A stretch of 64,000 bases of DNA, from the NCBI GenBank assembly GCA_003248315.1, contig QKWM01000004.1:1302001-1366000 (forward strand), read 5' to 3'. The stretch comes from Streptomyces sp. SW4. GTDB lineage: Bacteria > Actinomycetota > Actinomycetes > Streptomycetales > Streptomycetaceae. Under the pieces are notes generated by a model, which was given only the letters and a program-made list of their open reading frames with translations, did not search any database and was not told where the DNA came from. How positions within the stretch are numbered: position 1 is the stretch's first letter; every line of letters begins with the position of its first letter. Of this stretch, positions 18,023-28,154 are shown one piece after another. The position numbers and the translations under genes are program-made.

Positions 18023-19303
18023 ATGACTCCCGCCGATACCGGGGCGTCCACCACCGTGGGCGCCGCCTCCGCTCTCCCCGTCCCCGACTCCCCCGCCGCC
18101 GACTCGCGGGTGGCCCCCGGCGGCCCCGGCTACCGCCGGATGAGCCTCGCCCTGTTCCTCGCGGGCGTCGCGACCTTCGCCCTGCTGTACTCCACCCAGG
18201 CCCTGCTGCCGCTGCTCTCCGGCGACCTGGGTGTGACGGCGGGCGACGCGAGCTGGACGGTGGCCGCCGCGACCGGCGGTCTGGCGCTGTTCGTGCTGCC
18301 GATGAGCGCCCTGTCCGAGCGCTACGGACGGCGTACGGTCATGACGGCGTCCCTGGCGGTCGCCGTGACCGTCGGGCTGCTGGTCCCCTTCGCTCCCTCG
18401 CTGCCGGCGCTGGTGGCGCTGCGGGCGGTGCAGGGCGCGGCGCTGGCCGGGCTGCCGGCGTCGGCGACGGCGTACCTCGCCGAGGAGGTCACCCCGCGGG
18501 CGCTGGTGACGGCGATCGGGCTGTTCGTCGCGGGCAACAGCGTCGGCGGCATGAGCGGCCGGGTCATCACCGGCTGGGTCGCGCAGGAGTGGGGCTGGCG
18601 GGTCGCCGTCGGCGTGCTCGGCGTGATCGCGGTGGCGTGCGCGGTCGCCTTCCGGCTGCTGCTGCCGAGGCCGCGGCACTTCACGCCCGGTTCGCTGCGG
18701 CCCCGGGTGCTGGCCCGCACGGTCCGCGCCCACCTCTCCGACCCGCTGCTGCGCCGGCTGTACGCGATCGGCGCCCTGTTCATGACGGTCTTCGGCGGCG
18801 TCTACACGGTGATCGGCTACCGCCTGACCGAGGCGCCCTTCTCGCTTCCGCAGGGCGTCGTCGGGTCGGTCTTCCTGGTCTACCTGGTGGGCACGGTCTC
18901 CGCGTCGGCGGCGGGGAGGCTGGTGGGCCGGCTCGGGCGGCGCGGCGCGCTGTACCTGGGCGGCGGGACGACGGCGGCGGGCCTGGCGCTGTCGCTGGCG
19001 GACACGCTGGTGCCGGTGCTGCTGGGGCTGGTGCTGATCACGGCCGGCTTCTTCGCGGGACACGCGGTGGCGTCGTCGGCGGTCAGCAAGACGGCCACGC
19101 ACGGCCGGGCGCAGGCCTCCGCGCTGTACCAGTCGGCGTACTACGTCGGCTCCAGCGCGGGCAGCACGGTGGGCGCGGTGGCGTTCCACGCGGGCGGCTG
19201 GGCCGGGACGGTCGGGGTCGGGCTGCTGGCGGTGCTGGGGGTCGTGGCGATCACCGTGTCCGGTTCGCTGGCGGCGCGCCGCCAGGTCGCCGCGGCGGCC
19301 TGA
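18023..19303 (+). CDS. MFS transporter
   Basis: 426 residues, intact, with twelve predicted membrane segments after a cytoplasmic N-terminus of about 45 residues. The loop 2-3 signature appears as S-E-R-Y-G-R-R-T-V near residue 95. The second half repeats it as R-L-G-R-R. It most resembles the DHA1/YnfM-like branch of drug and metabolite exporters. The neighbouring divergent LysR gene suggests inducible expression by its own substrate, which is unknown. Confidence 0.88.
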   Translation: MTPADTGASTTVGAASALPVPDSPAADSRVAPGGPGYRRMSLALFLAGVATFALLYSTQALLPLLSGDLGVTAGDASWTVAAATGGLALFVLPMSALSERYGRRTVMTASLAVAVTVGLLVPFAPSLPALVALRAVQGAALAGLPASATAYLAEEVTPRALVTAIGLFVAGNSVGGMSGRVITGWVAQEWGWRVAVGVLGVIAVACAVAFRLLLPRPRHFTPGSLRPRVLARTVRAHLSDPLLRRLYAIGALFMTVFGGVYTVIGYRLTEAPFSLPQGVVGSVFLVYLVGTVSASAAGRLVGRLGRRGALYLGGGTTAAGLALSLADTLVPVLLGLVLITAGFFAGHAVASSAVSKTATHGRAQASALYQSAYYVGSSAGSTVGAVAFHAGGWAGTVGVGLLAVLGVVAITVSGSLAARRQVAAAA

Positions 19304-19437
19304 GGCCGGTACCGCACCCACCGTCTTCCACCTGCGCTTTTCCCAACTCCGCAGGCCATTGTCAGTGGCCTGCGGTAGCTTCCGGAGTGCGAGGCGCGAA
19401 GAAGCGCACGACGGACGGCCACAGGGGTGGGTGGACG

Positions 19438-20450
19438 ATGACCAACGGCACGGCGACGGCGGAGCTGGACTCCGCACTGGAAAAGCACCGGGTCGAGCTG
19501 ACCGGGTACTGCTACCGGATGCTCGGCTCCTCCTTCGAGGCGGAGGACGCGGTGCAGGACACCCTGGTCCGGGCCTGGCGGAGCTACGACAAGTTCGAGG
19601 GCCGCTCCAGCCTCCGCTCCTGGCTCTACCGCATCGCGACCAACGTCTGCCTGGACATGCTGACGGCGGGCAACAAGCGCGCCCGCCCGATGGACCTGAC
19701 CGATTCGACGCCGCTCGCCCAGGCGGCCCTGGCGCCCCGCCCGGACAACACGTGGCTGGAGCCGATGCCGGACGCCCGGGTGCTGCCGACGACGGACGAC
19801 CCGGCGGAGGCGGCGGTCGCCAAGGAGTCGGTGCGCCTCGCCTTCATGGCCGCGCTCCAGCAGCTGCCGCCCAAGCAGCGCGCGGTGCTGATCCTGCGCG
19901 AAGTGCTGGCGTGGAAGGCGAGCGAGGTCGCCGAGCTGCTCGGCACGTCGGTCGCCTCGGTCAACAGCGCCCTGCAGCGGGCCCGCGCGACGCTCGCCGA
20001 GCGGGACGACGCGAGCCGGGCGGGGCGGTCTCCGACCCGCTGGACGAGGAGCAGCAGAAACTGCTCGACCGCTATGTGGCGGCGTTCGAGGGGTACGACA
20101 TGACGGCCCTGACCGCCCTGCTGCACGAGGACGCGATCATGACGATGCCGCCGTTCGACCTGTGGCTGTCCGGCCCGGCGGACATCACCGGCTTCATGAC
20201 CACGCTCGGCGCCTCCTGCGCCCACTCCCGGCTGCTGCCGGTGCGGGCCAACGGGCTGCCGGCGTTCGCGCACTACAAGCCGGACCCGGAGGCCGGTGGT
20301 TTCGCCCCGTGGGCGATCCAGGTGCTGGAGACCTCAGAGGGCCGGATCACCGGATTCCACTGCTTCCTCGACACCAAGCGGTGGTTCCCGCTGTTCGGGC
20401 TGCCCCTCCGTCTCGAAGCGGAGTCCGACCAGCTCCAGAAGGGCGTGTAG
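19438..20450 (+). CDS. ECF sigma factor with SnoaL-like C-terminal domain (SigX5/SigG type)
   Basis: About 337 residues after restoring one G at 20022-20025. Region 2 has [18 protein letters not shown]; region 4 has [19 protein letters not shown]. After a D-P-L-D-E-E-Q linker a SnoaL-like domain begins ([10 protein letters not shown]). It is distinct from the ECF41 protein at 8224 but shares the idea of a fused regulatory domain. Its end overlaps the convergent STAS gene by 117 bp. Confidence 0.85.
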
Positions 20451-20720
20451 CGCGGGGTCGGGGTCGCGCAGCCTTATCCGGCCGCCGGCCCGCCGGGCGT
20501 GGAGCTCCAGCCGCGCCAGCAGGTCGACGACACCGAGGCCCGGCGGCCCCAGCCCTCCCACGTCACAGACGACGACTCCGGCCCCGGTGGCCTCCAGCAG
20601 CGCGCGCACCTCGTCGCAGAGCCGGGGCAGCTCCTCACGGGAGACAGGCCCCGGCAGCACGAGTACGGCGGGTGTCACGGCATCCACGTCCGGTAGACCG
20701 GGCATGGACACGGAACTCAT
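20334..20720 (-). CDS. STAS-domain protein (anti-sigma-factor-antagonist type)
   Basis: 128 residues. L-V-L-P-G-P-V-S-R-E-E-L near the start and V-V-C-D-V-G-G-L-G-P-P-G-L-G-V-V-D near residue 50 fit the STAS fold, with glycine or proline where SpoIIAA proteins have the phosphorylatable serine. It may therefore not be a phospho-switch. The last about 38 codons overlap the end of the sigma gene on the other strand. Confidence 0.65.
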   Translation of the reverse strand: MSSVSMPGLPDVDAVTPAVLVLPGPVSREELPRLCDEVRALLEATGAGVVVCDVGGLGPPGLGVVDLLARLELHARRAGGRIRLRDPDPALHALLELVGLRFETEGQPEQREPPLGVEEAVESGDPAL

Positions 20721-20787
20721 CGGCGGGCGCGCGGCTCCCGGCGCGGTCCGCCGGGAGCCCGTCGGTGCCGATCGGTCCGGCGCCTGG

Positions 20788-22068
20788 TCAGGCGACCTTC
20801 TCCAGGACCACCGGCGGGGCGGTGAAGTCCGTGCCGGCCGGGGCGATGTCGTAGGAGCCCTCCACCGCCGCCAGTGCGTACGCGAAGCGCTCGGGCGTGT
20901 CGGTGTGGAGGGTGAGCAGGGGCTGCCCTCGCGGATCTCGTCGCCGGGCTTGGCGTGCAGTTCCACGCCCGCCGCCGCCTGCACCGGGTCCTCCTTGCGG
21001 GCGCGGCCCGCGCCGAGGCGCCAGGCGGCGACGCCGATGTCGTAGGCGTCGAGGCGGGTCAGGACGCCGGAGGCGGGGGCCTTGACGACGTGCTGCTCCC
21101 TCGACGTGGGCAGCGGCGCGTCCGGGTCGCCGCCCTGGGCGGCGATCATGCGGCGCCAGACGTCCATCGCCGAGCCGTCGGCGAGGGCCTTCGCCGGGTC
21201 GGCGTCCTTCAGGCCCGCCGCGTCGAGCATCTCGCGGGCGAGCGCGAGGGTCAGTTCGACGACGTCCGCCGGGCCGCCGCCCGCCAGGACCTCCACGGAC
21301 TCGCGGACCTCCAGGGCGTTGCCGGCGGTCAGTCCGAGCGGGGTGGACATGTCGGTGAGGAGCGCGACCGTCTTCACGCCGTGGTCGGTGCCGAGGCCCA
21401 CCATCGTGGACGCCAGCTCCCGGGCGTCCTCGATCGTCTTCATGAAGGCACCGCTGCCGACCTTCACGTCCAGGACGAGGGAGCCGGTGCCCTCCGCGAT
21501 CTTCTTGGACATGATCGAGGAGGCGATCAGCGGGATGGCCTCGACGGTGCCGGTGACGTCGCGCAGGGCGTACAGCTTCTTGTCGGCGGGGCGAGCCCGT
21601 CGCCGGCGGCGCAGATCACCGCGCCGACCTCGTCCAGCACCGACAGCATCTCCTCGTTGGAGAGCAGGGCGCGCCAGCCGGGGATCGACTCCAGCTTGTC
21701 CAGGGTGCCGCCGGTGTGGCCGAGGCCCCGGCCGGAGAGCTGGGGGACGGCCGCGCCGCAGGCCGCGACCAGCGGCGCGAGCGGCAGGGTGATCTTGTCG
21801 CCGACGCCGCCGGTGGAGTGCTTGTCGGCGGTCGGGCGGGACAGCGAGGAGAAGTCCATGCGCTCGCCGGAGGCGATCATCGCGGCCGTCCAGCGGGCGA
21901 TCTCGGCGCGGTTCATGCCGTTGAGCAGGATCGCCATCGCGAGCGACGACATCTGCTCGTCGGCGACCTCCCGCGGGTGTACGCGTCGATGACCCAGTCG
22001 ATCTGCTCGTCGCTGAGCTCGCCGCGGTCCCGCTTGGTGCGGATGACGGAGATGGCGTCCATGGCCAT
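20788..22068 (-). CDS. deoA: Thymidine phosphorylase
   Basis: About 427 residues when three one-base losses are restored (20926-20928, 21588-21591, 21970-21972). The family signature S-G-R-G-L-G-H-T-G-G-T-L-D-K-L-E is complete, and K-H-S-T-G-G-V-G-D-K is the phosphate-binding loop. It splits thymidine or deoxyuridine into base and deoxyribose-1-phosphate. Last gene of the ABC-cdd-deoA operon, 23 bp after cdd. ATG 22068 suits the GGAAGGAA ribosome site; ATG 22062 is also possible. Confidence 0.93.
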
Positions 22069-22091
22069 GTGCCGGGCGTTCCTTCCGGGAG

Positions 22092-22484
22092 TCAGGGGGT
22101 GAGGTGGTCGGGGCCGAAGGCCTGCGGGAGCATCTCGGCCAGGGGGAGGATCCCGGCCGGCGTGTCCAGCAGCATGCCGGGGCCGCCGAACTCGTACAGC
22201 AGCTGGCGGCAGCGGCCGCAGGGCACCAGGACGTCGCCCCGGCCGTCGACGCAGACGAAGTGCGTCAGCCGTCCGCCGCCGGTCAGCTGCAACTGCGAGA
22301 CCAGGCCGCACTCGGCGCACAGGCCGATGCCGTAGCTGGCGTTCTCGACGTTGCAGCCGGTGACGGTGCGGCCGTCGTCGACCAGGGCGGCGGCGCCGAC
22401 CGGGTAGCCCGAGTAGGGGGCGTACGCCCGGGACATGGCGTCCCGGGCCGCCGCCCTGAGTGTCTCCCAGTCGGCGTCGCTCAC
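22092..22484 (-). CDS. cdd: Cytidine deaminase
   Basis: 130 residues, intact. The zinc site is complete: C-A-E-C for the first ligand and catalytic glutamate, and P-C-G-R-C for the other two. G-C-N-V-E-N-A-S-Y binds the nucleoside. It converts cytidine and deoxycytidine to uridine and deoxyuridine, the substrates of the downstream phosphorylase. GTG 22484 overlaps the stop of the permease gene (GTGA), so it is translationally coupled. Confidence 0.96.
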   Translation of the reverse strand: MSDADWETLRAAARDAMSRAYAPYSGYPVGAAALVDDGRTVTGCNVENASYGIGLCAECGLVSQLQLTGGGRLTHFVCVDGRGDVLVPCGRCRQLLYEFGGPGMLLDTPAGILPLAEMLPQAFGPDHLTP

Positions 22485-23755
22485 TTGCCCTGTCCCTTCC
22501 GGTACGCCATGCCGTTCGCCTTGGGCATGCGCAGCCGTTGCGCGGACAGCGCGAGCACGACGAGGGTGACGACGTACGGCGTGGCGGAGACGACCTGGTT
22601 GGGGACGTCGTCGGTGGTGGCGTACCAGGCGAAGACCAGGACGCCGACGGCCAGCGTGACGGCGGCCTTGACGTAGGCCTTGCGGATCACCAGCCAGACG
22701 GCACCGGCGACCAGGAGCAGTGCGCCGAGCAGCAGCAGGGCGTGCACATTGGTGGCGCCGCCGCGCAGGTTGAGGCTGTCGGTGTAGCCGAACAGTCCGG
22801 CGGCGATGGCGAGTCCGCCCGGCATCCAGTTGCCGAAGATCATCGCCGCGAGGCCGATGTAGCCGCGTCCGCTGGTCTGGCCCTCCAGGTAGAACGGGTT
22901 GGCCACGATGGACAGGAAGACGCCGCCGAGGCCGGCCAGGCCGCCGGAGATGAGCACGGCCAGGTACTTGTACTTGTAGACGTTGACGCCGAGCGACTCG
23001 GCCGCGACCGGGTTCTCGCCGCAGGAGCGCAGCCGCAGGCCGAACGAGGTGCGCCACAGCACCCACCAGGTGCCGGGGATCAGCGCGACGGCGACCAGGG
23101 TGAGCCAGGAGACGTCGGTGACCAGGCCGCCGAGCAGGCCGGCGATGTCCGAGATCAGGAACCAGCCCTTGTCGTTGAGGGTCTGGAGTCCGTCGGAGAG
23201 TCCGGGGACCGTGAAGTGGCCGAGCGACTCCACCGGCGGCGACTGCTTGGCCGAGCCGCCCTGGTGGCCCTCGAAGGCCAGCGGGGCGAGATAGCGGGTG
23301 GCGCCCAGGGCGAGGATGTTGATGGCCACACCGGAGACGATGTGGTTGACGTTGAAGGTGACGGTGACGATCGCGTGCAGCAGGCCGCCGAGCGCGCCGC
23401 CGGCGATGCCGACCAGGACACCGGTCCACGGGCCCCACTGGAAGCCGGCCCAGGCGCCGAACCAGGTGCCGAGGATCATCATGCCCTCGAGGCCGATGTT
23501 GATCACGCCCGCGCGCTCGGCCCACAGGCCGCCGAGACCGGCGAGGCCGATGGGCACCGCGAGCTGGAGCGCGGTGGACATCTGGCTGACGTTGGTGATG
23601 CCGTCGGCGCCGGTGATGATGCGGACCAGCGAGGTCAGCGCCAGGGCGCCGGCGATGATCAGCAGCAGGACCGGCAGCGAGAGGCGGCGGCCGGTGGGCG
23701 CCGCGGGTTGCAGCGTGGGCTGGTTGACGTCGGTCGCGGAAACCGGGGCGGTCAT
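22481..23755 (-). CDS. Nucleoside ABC transporter permease, second subunit
   Basis: 424 residues, intact, with about ten membrane segments. The E-R-A-G-V-I-N-I-G-L-E-G-M-M motif is typical of BPD_transp_2 permeases of the BMP/nucleoside class. G-Y-I-G-L-A-A-M-I-F-G-N-W-P lies in the last third. It overlaps both neighbours by four bases (ATGA and GTGA). It forms the channel with the permease just upstream. Confidence 0.92.
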   Translation of the reverse strand: MTAPVSATDVNQPTLQPAAPTGRRLSLPVLLLIIAGALALTSLVRIITGADGITNVSQMSTALQLAVPIGLAGLGGLWAERAGVINIGLEGMMILGTWFGAWAGFQWGPWTGVLVGIAGGALGGLLHAIVTVTFNVNHIVSGVAINILALGATRYLAPLAFEGHQGGSAKQSPPVESLGHFTVPGLSDGLQTLNDKGWFLISDIAGLLGGLVTDVSWLTLVAVALIPGTWWVLWRTSFGLRLRSCGENPVAAESLGVNVYKYKYLAVLISGGLAGLGGVFLSIVANPFYLEGQTSGRGYIGLAAMIFGNWMPGGLAIAAGLFGYTDSLNLRGGATNVHALLLLGALLLVAGAVWLVIRKAYVKAAVTLAVGVLVFAWYATTDDVPNQVVSATPYVVTLVVLALSAQRLRMPKANGMAYRKGQGK

Positions 23756-24870
23756 CGGCCAGCCACCTCCTTCGTGTTGTGGGCGCCGAGGACGTGACCG
23801 GCGGCCAGTTCGGCGCCGACCCGGCGCTGCTGGCGGCGCAGGCCCCACTCGCGGACGGCCTCGTAGGAGACGACGACCGAGAGCACGATCAGGCCCTGCA
23901 TGATGACCGCGATCTCCTTGTCGTAGCCGTGGAAGTCCAGCTCGGGGCTGGCCTTGTCGAGCCAGGCCCACAGCAGGGCGGCGAAGGCGATGCCGACGGG
24001 GCTGTTGCGGCCGAGCAGGGCGATGCCGATGCCGAGGAAACCGATGCCGGTGGGGAAGTTCAGGCTGTAGGTGTGGGTGTCGCCGAGCAGGATCGGCAGA
24101 CCCGCGAGGCCGGCGATGGCGCCGGAGAGCAGCATGGCGGTGAGCACCATCCGCTTGGGGTCGACACCGCTGGCCGCGGCGGCGGTCTCCGAGGCGCCGG
24201 AGGCGCGCAGGTCGAAGCCGAAGCGGGTGCGGTTGAGCGCGACCCAGTAGCCGATGCCGAGCAGGACGGCGAGGAGGACCAGGCCGTAGACCTCGCCGGC
24301 GGCGCCCAGGTCGATGCCGGGGATCCAGCCGGAGGCGTGCATCTCGCCGGTGGTGTTGTTGTTGCCGACCTTCACGCCGAAGACGTCCGGACGCCACATG
24401 TAGACGATGAGGGAGGTGGCGATGGCGTTGAGCATGATCGTCGCGACGACCTCGCTGACGCCCCGGGTCACCTTCAGGACGCCGGCGATACCGGACCAGA
24501 AGGCGCCGGTGAACAGGGCGGTCAGCAGCAGCAGCGGGACCTGGACGACGGCCGGCAGGTCGAGGTGGGCGCCGACGATCGCCGTCATCATGGCGGCGAG
24601 CTGGTACTGGCCGTCGACGCCGATGTTGAACAGGTTCATCCGGAAGCCGATCGCCACCGCGAGCGCGGCGATGTAGTACATCGACGCCTGGTTGACGATG
24701 AGGACCTGGATGTCGGAGAAGCCGGCCTGCTCGAACATGAGGGCGAACGGCTCGACCGGGTTCTTGCCGGAGGCGACCAGCACGATCGCGCTCAGGACGA
24801 AGGCCACGGCGAGCGCGATGACCGGCCCGGCCACGGCGAGGAGCAGGCGCTCCTTGTCGAACTTCTTCAT
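23752..24870 (-). CDS. Nucleoside ABC transporter permease, first subunit
   Basis: 372 residues, intact, with eight or more membrane segments. G-F-R-M-N-L-F-N-I-G-V-D-G-Q corresponds to the cytoplasmic coupling segment of this family. G-V-S-E-V-V-A-T-I-M-L-N is a second conserved stretch. It starts at the base where the ATPase gene stops and overlaps the next permease by ATGA, so the four genes are tightly coupled. Confidence 0.92.
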   Translation of the reverse strand: MKKFDKERLLLAVAGPVIALAVAFVLSAIVLVASGKNPVEPFALMFEQAGFSDIQVLIVNQASMYYIAALAVAIGFRMNLFNIGVDGQYQLAAMMTAIVGAHLDLPAVVQVPLLLLTALFTGAFWSGIAGVLKVTRGVSEVVATIMLNAIATSLIVYMWRPDVFGVKVGNNNTTGEMHASGWIPGIDLGAAGEVYGLVLLAVLLGIGYWVALNRTRFGFDLRASGASETAAAASGVDPKRMVLTAMLLSGAIAGLAGLPILLGDTHTYSLNFPTGIGFLGIGIALLGRNSPVGIAFAALLWAWLDKASPELDFHGYDKEIAVIMQGLIVLSVVVSYEAVREWGLRRQQRRVGAELAAGHVLGAHNTKEVAGR

Positions 24871-26494
24871 CAGCGGGCCTCGTCTTCCTCGGACCCGGGG
24901 GCCTTGGACGCCTCGGCCGGGGTCTCAGGGGTCTCGTCGTGTTCCAGGTGGCCCGTCGCGGCGCCGGTCATGGCCGAACCCAGTTCCTCCGGGGTGATCG
25001 TGGCCGGATCGGCGTCGGCGACCAGCTTGCCGTCGTAGATCACGCGCAGGGTGTCGGACAGGCCGATCAGCTCGTCCAGGTCGGCGGAGATCAGCAGGAC
25101 GGCGAGTCCCTCGCGACGGGCCTCGCGGATGTGGTCCCAGATCGCGGCCTGGGCGCCGACGTCCACACCGCGGGTGGGGTGGGCGGCGATCAGGAAGCGC
25201 GGCTTGTGGCTCATCTCCCGGCCGACGATCAGCTTCTGCTGGTTGCCGCCGGACAGGGAGGCGGCGGTGACGTCGATGCCGGGGGTGCGCACGTCGTACT
25301 TCTCGACGATCCGGCGGGTGTCCTCCTGCGCGGCCTTCGGGTTCAGCCAGACGCCCTTGGCGTTGGGCTGCTCGGTGACGTGGCCGAGGATGCGGTTCTC
25401 CCAGAGGGGGCCTCCAGCAGCAGGCCGTGGCGGTGGCGGTCCTCGGGGATGTAGCCGATGCCCTCCTCGCGGCGCTTGCGGGTGGGCCAGGAGGTGATCT
25501 CCTCGTCGGCCAGCCGGATGGTGCCGGAGTCGGCGGGGCGCAGGCCGATGAGCGCGTCGACCAGTTCGGTCTGGCCGTTGCCCTCGACACCGGCGATGCC
25601 GAGGACCTCGCCGGCGTGGATGGTGAAGGTGACGTCGTCGAGCAGGGCCTTGCCGCCGGGCGCGGCCAGGCGCAGCTTGTCCACGGTGATGACCGGGCGG
25701 TCGGTGACGGTGGACTCGGCCGTCTCCGGCGTGGGCAGTTCGCTGCCGACCATCATCTCGGCGAGCTGACGCGGCGTCGTCTCGGCCGGCACCGCCGTGC
25801 CGACCGTGGTGCCGCGGCGGATGACGGTGATCTCGTCGGCGACGGAGAGCACCTCGCCCAGCTTGTGGGAGATGAAGATGACGGACAGGCCCTCCGACTT
25901 CAGCTCGCGCAGGTTGTCGAAGAGGGCGTCCACCTCCTGCGGGACCAGGACGGCCGTCGGCTCGTCCAGGATCAGCGTGCGGGCGCCGCGGTAGAGGACC
26001 TTGAGGATCTCCACGCGCTGGCGGGCGGCGACACCGAGCTCCTCGACCAGGCGGTCGGGCTCCACGCCGAGGCCGTACCGCTCGGAGATCTCCTTGATCT
26101 TCCGGCGGGCGCGGGCGCCGATGCCGTGCAGCTTCTCGCTGCCGAGGACCACGTTCTCCAGGACCGTGAGGTTGTCGGCGAGCATGAAGTGCTGGTGGAC
26201 CATGCCGATGCCGCGGGCGATGGCGTCGGCCGGGGACGAGAAGGCCACCTTCTCGCCGTCGACCGCGATGGTGCCCTCGTCCGGCTTCTGCATGCCGTAG
26301 AGGATCTTCATCAGCGTCGACTTGCCGGCGCCGTTCTCGCCGACGAGGGCGTGGACGGTGCCCTTGCGGACGGTGAGGTGGATGTCGTGGTTGGCCACGA
26401 CACCGGGGAATCGCTTGGTGATCCCGGCGAGCTCGACGGCGGTCTCCCGACCACCCGCCGCCGCTCCGGCCGGAGGGCTGCTGGACGCGTTGAT
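24870..26494 (-). CDS. Nucleoside ABC transporter, duplicated ATPase subunit
   Basis: About 541 residues after restoring one base in the run at 25406-25410. There are two ABC cassettes. The first has G-E-N-G-A-G-K-S-T and D-E-P-T-A-V-L, with V-A-A-R-Q-R in place of a good signature. The second has a degenerate P-loop G-V-E-G-N-G-Q and a good signature L-S-G-G-N-Q-Q-K. This is normal for sugar and nucleoside importers. No ATG, GTG or TTG opens the conserved N-terminus in frame. The codon at the right distance from AGGAGAG is ATC (26494). GTG 26398 would remove the first beta strand, and GTG 26501 is out of frame. Confidence 0.88.
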
Positions 26495-26522
26495 GGCGCA
26501 CTCTCCTGGGGACGGGGGTCGT

Positions 26523-26534
26523 CTACGCGCGTAG
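26523..26534. promoter_or_regulatory. Nucleoside-regulon operator of the ABC operon
   Basis: A perfect CTACGCGCGTAG palindrome lies 28 bp upstream of the ATPase gene, between it and the terminator that follows the first BMP gene. It implies a second, regulated promoter for the transporter and salvage genes. Confidence 0.65.
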
Positions 26535-26571
26535 CGCCCCTACGGCATGGAAAGCGGTGGCGCACCTGCTC

Positions 26572-26609
26572 CGGCGGGGTACGGGGAGGCGCCCTCCCGT
26601 ACCCCGCCG
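26572..26609 (-). terminator. Terminator after first BMP lipoprotein gene
   Basis: A perfect 14-bp stem, CGGCGGGGTACGGG (26572-26585) with 26596-26609, encloses a 10-nt loop. It stands 49 bp after the BMP gene stop and before the ABC operon. This would let the lipoprotein be made in excess of the membrane subunits. Confidence 0.8.
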
Positions 26610-26657
26610 AGCGGCAACGCGACCGCGGTTGCACGCTGCTCAGAGTGTTGCTGGGTG

Positions 26658-27707
26658 TCAGCTGCTCTTGACCTTGATCTCGCCGCTGATGATCTTCTCC
26701 TTGGCCGCTTCGATGGCTTCCTGGAGCTCGGCATTGTCCGCGAATTTCGGGTTGGAGTTCGACAGGCTCACCTCGCCGGTCTTCAGATCGCCCCGAACGA
26801 TACCGGTCTCGGGCTTGCCGTCCTCGACGGACTTCGCCAGGTTGTAGACCGCCTTGGCGACGTCCTTCATCGCGGAGGTCAGGATCCAGTCCTTGTACTT
26901 CGCGAGCGGCTCCTGCCGGTACTGGTCGGAGTCGACGCCGATCGCCCACACCTTGTTGGCGGCGGCGGCCTCGATCACGCCCTGGCCGGAGAGGCCGGCC
27001 GCCGCGTACACGACGTCGGCCTTCTTCTCGATCTGGCCCTCGGCGGCGGTCTTGCCCTTGTCGGGGCTGGAGAAGCCGCCCTCCTCCGCGGTCTGCGTCA
27101 GGAACTGGGAGAGGACCTTGACCTTCGGGTCGGTGTCCTTGACGCCCTGCTCGAAGCCCGCCCGGAACTTGTGGATCAGCGGGATGTTCACGCCGCCCAC
27201 GAAGCCGACCGTCTTGGTCTTGGTGCTCTTGGCGGCGGCGACGCCGGCCAGGTAGGAGGCCTGCTCCTCGTTGAAGACCAGGTCGGCCACGTTCTTCGCC
27301 TCGATCGTGGCGTCGTCCACGATGCCGAAGGTGGTGTCCGGGAACTTCTCGGCGGCGCCCTTCACGGCGGCGGCGTAGGCGTAGCCGACCCCGACGACCG
27401 GGTTGTAGCCCTGCTTGGCCAGGGACTCCAGGCGCTGCTGCTTGTCGGCGTCGGTCTCGCCCTCGGTGGGCTCGATGTCGGCCGTCTCGTACTTGAACTC
27501 CTTCTTCGCCTGCTCCAGGCCCGCGTACGCGGCGTCGTTGAAGGACTGGTCGCCCTTGCCGCCGACGTCGTAGGCGATGGCGAGGCCCTTGTTGCCCTTC
27601 GACTCCGCGGAGGACGAGGACGTCGAGGTGCCGCCGCAGGCGGAGAGGGCGAGAGCCAGGGAGGCGGTCGCTGCGCCTGCGACCGTGATCCGGGAAATCC
27701 GGCGCAT
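26658..27707 (-). CDS. BMP-family nucleoside-binding lipoprotein 1
   Basis: 349 residues, intact, with AGGAG before ATG 27707. A lipobox L-S-A-C follows a typical signal peptide. The mature protein opens with a Ser/Thr-rich tether, then the BMP fold: G-L-A-I-A-Y-D-V-G-G-K-G-D-Q-S-F-N-D, G-Y-N-P-V-V-G-V, and V-W-A-I-G-V-D-S-D-Q. BMP proteins (TmpC/PnrA) bind purine and other nucleosides and deliver them to the ABC permease encoded downstream. It is about 70% similar by eye to the second copy at 28155. Confidence 0.93.
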   Translation of the reverse strand: MRRISRITVAGAATASLALALSACGGTSTSSSSAESKGNKGLAIAYDVGGKGDQSFNDAAYAGLEQAKKEFKYETADIEPTEGETDADKQQRLESLAKQGYNPVVGVGYAYAAAVKGAAEKFPDTTFGIVDDATIEAKNVADLVFNEEQASYLAGVAAAKSTKTKTVGFVGGVNIPLIHKFRAGFEQGVKDTDPKVKVLSQFLTQTAEEGGFSSPDKGKTAAEGQIEKKADVVYAAAGLSGQGVIEAAAANKVWAIGVDSDQYRQEPLAKYKDWILTSAMKDVAKAVYNLAKSVEDGKPETGIVRGDLKTGEVSLSNSNPKFADNAELQEAIEAAKEKIISGEIKVKSS

Positions 27708-27766
27708 GTGTGGTGCTCCTGTCGTACTAGCGCCGGACGGTTCGGCTTCGGCGCTGGCTTCGCCGC

Positions 27767-27782
27767 AGATTAACGCGCGTAG
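27767..27782 (-). promoter_or_regulatory. Variant nucleoside-regulon operator and -10, BMP gene 1
   Basis: On the minus strand CTACGCGCGTTA (27782-27771) runs into the -10 box TAATCT (27772-27767). The palindrome core ACGCGCGT is kept; the second half-site is altered in a way that creates the -10. A TTTTCA about 17 bp upstream is a plausible -35. Confidence 0.6.
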
Positions 27783-28089
27783 ACCTGCCTGAAAACCCCT
27801 TCTGTCCACCTTGTTATCCGCCCGTGCCCAAGCGGGCTCGCGGGCCGGTGCGGGGCCTTGCCGGGCGCAAACGGAGGATGGCGGAGGGTGACGCGGACAG
27901 CCCCGGACGCCTCCCGGCCCCCGGCGGGCACTCCCCGGACACCTCGCCCGGGCCCGCGGGCACTCCCCGGACACCTCGCCCGGACCCCCGGCGAGCACTC
28001 CCCTCCGGCCCCTCGCCCCGGACCCCCGGCGGGCACTCCCCGGACACCCGGCCCGGACGCCGGCTGCCGGCGGGTGCCGGGGCATGGGG
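27783..28089. repeat. Intergenic region with imperfect tandem repeats
   Basis: This stretch between the two BMP genes carries no supported gene. From about 27917 to 28060 a unit beginning GGCGGGCACTCCCCGGACACC recurs four times at 33-38 bp spacing, with drift in the third copy. The repeats may form alternating hairpins. The open frames across it are compositional. Confidence 0.7.
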
Positions 28090-28122
28090 AAGCGGGCGGG
28101 GCCCGGAGGCGCCCGCCCGCTT
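28090..28122 (-). terminator. Terminator after second BMP lipoprotein gene
   Basis: AAGCGGGCGGG (28090-28100) pairs perfectly with 28112-28122 around an 11-nt loop, 33 bp after the gene stop. Confidence 0.8.
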
Positions 28123-28154
28123 CGCGTGGTGCGTGCCCGTCGTGCGGGACCGGC

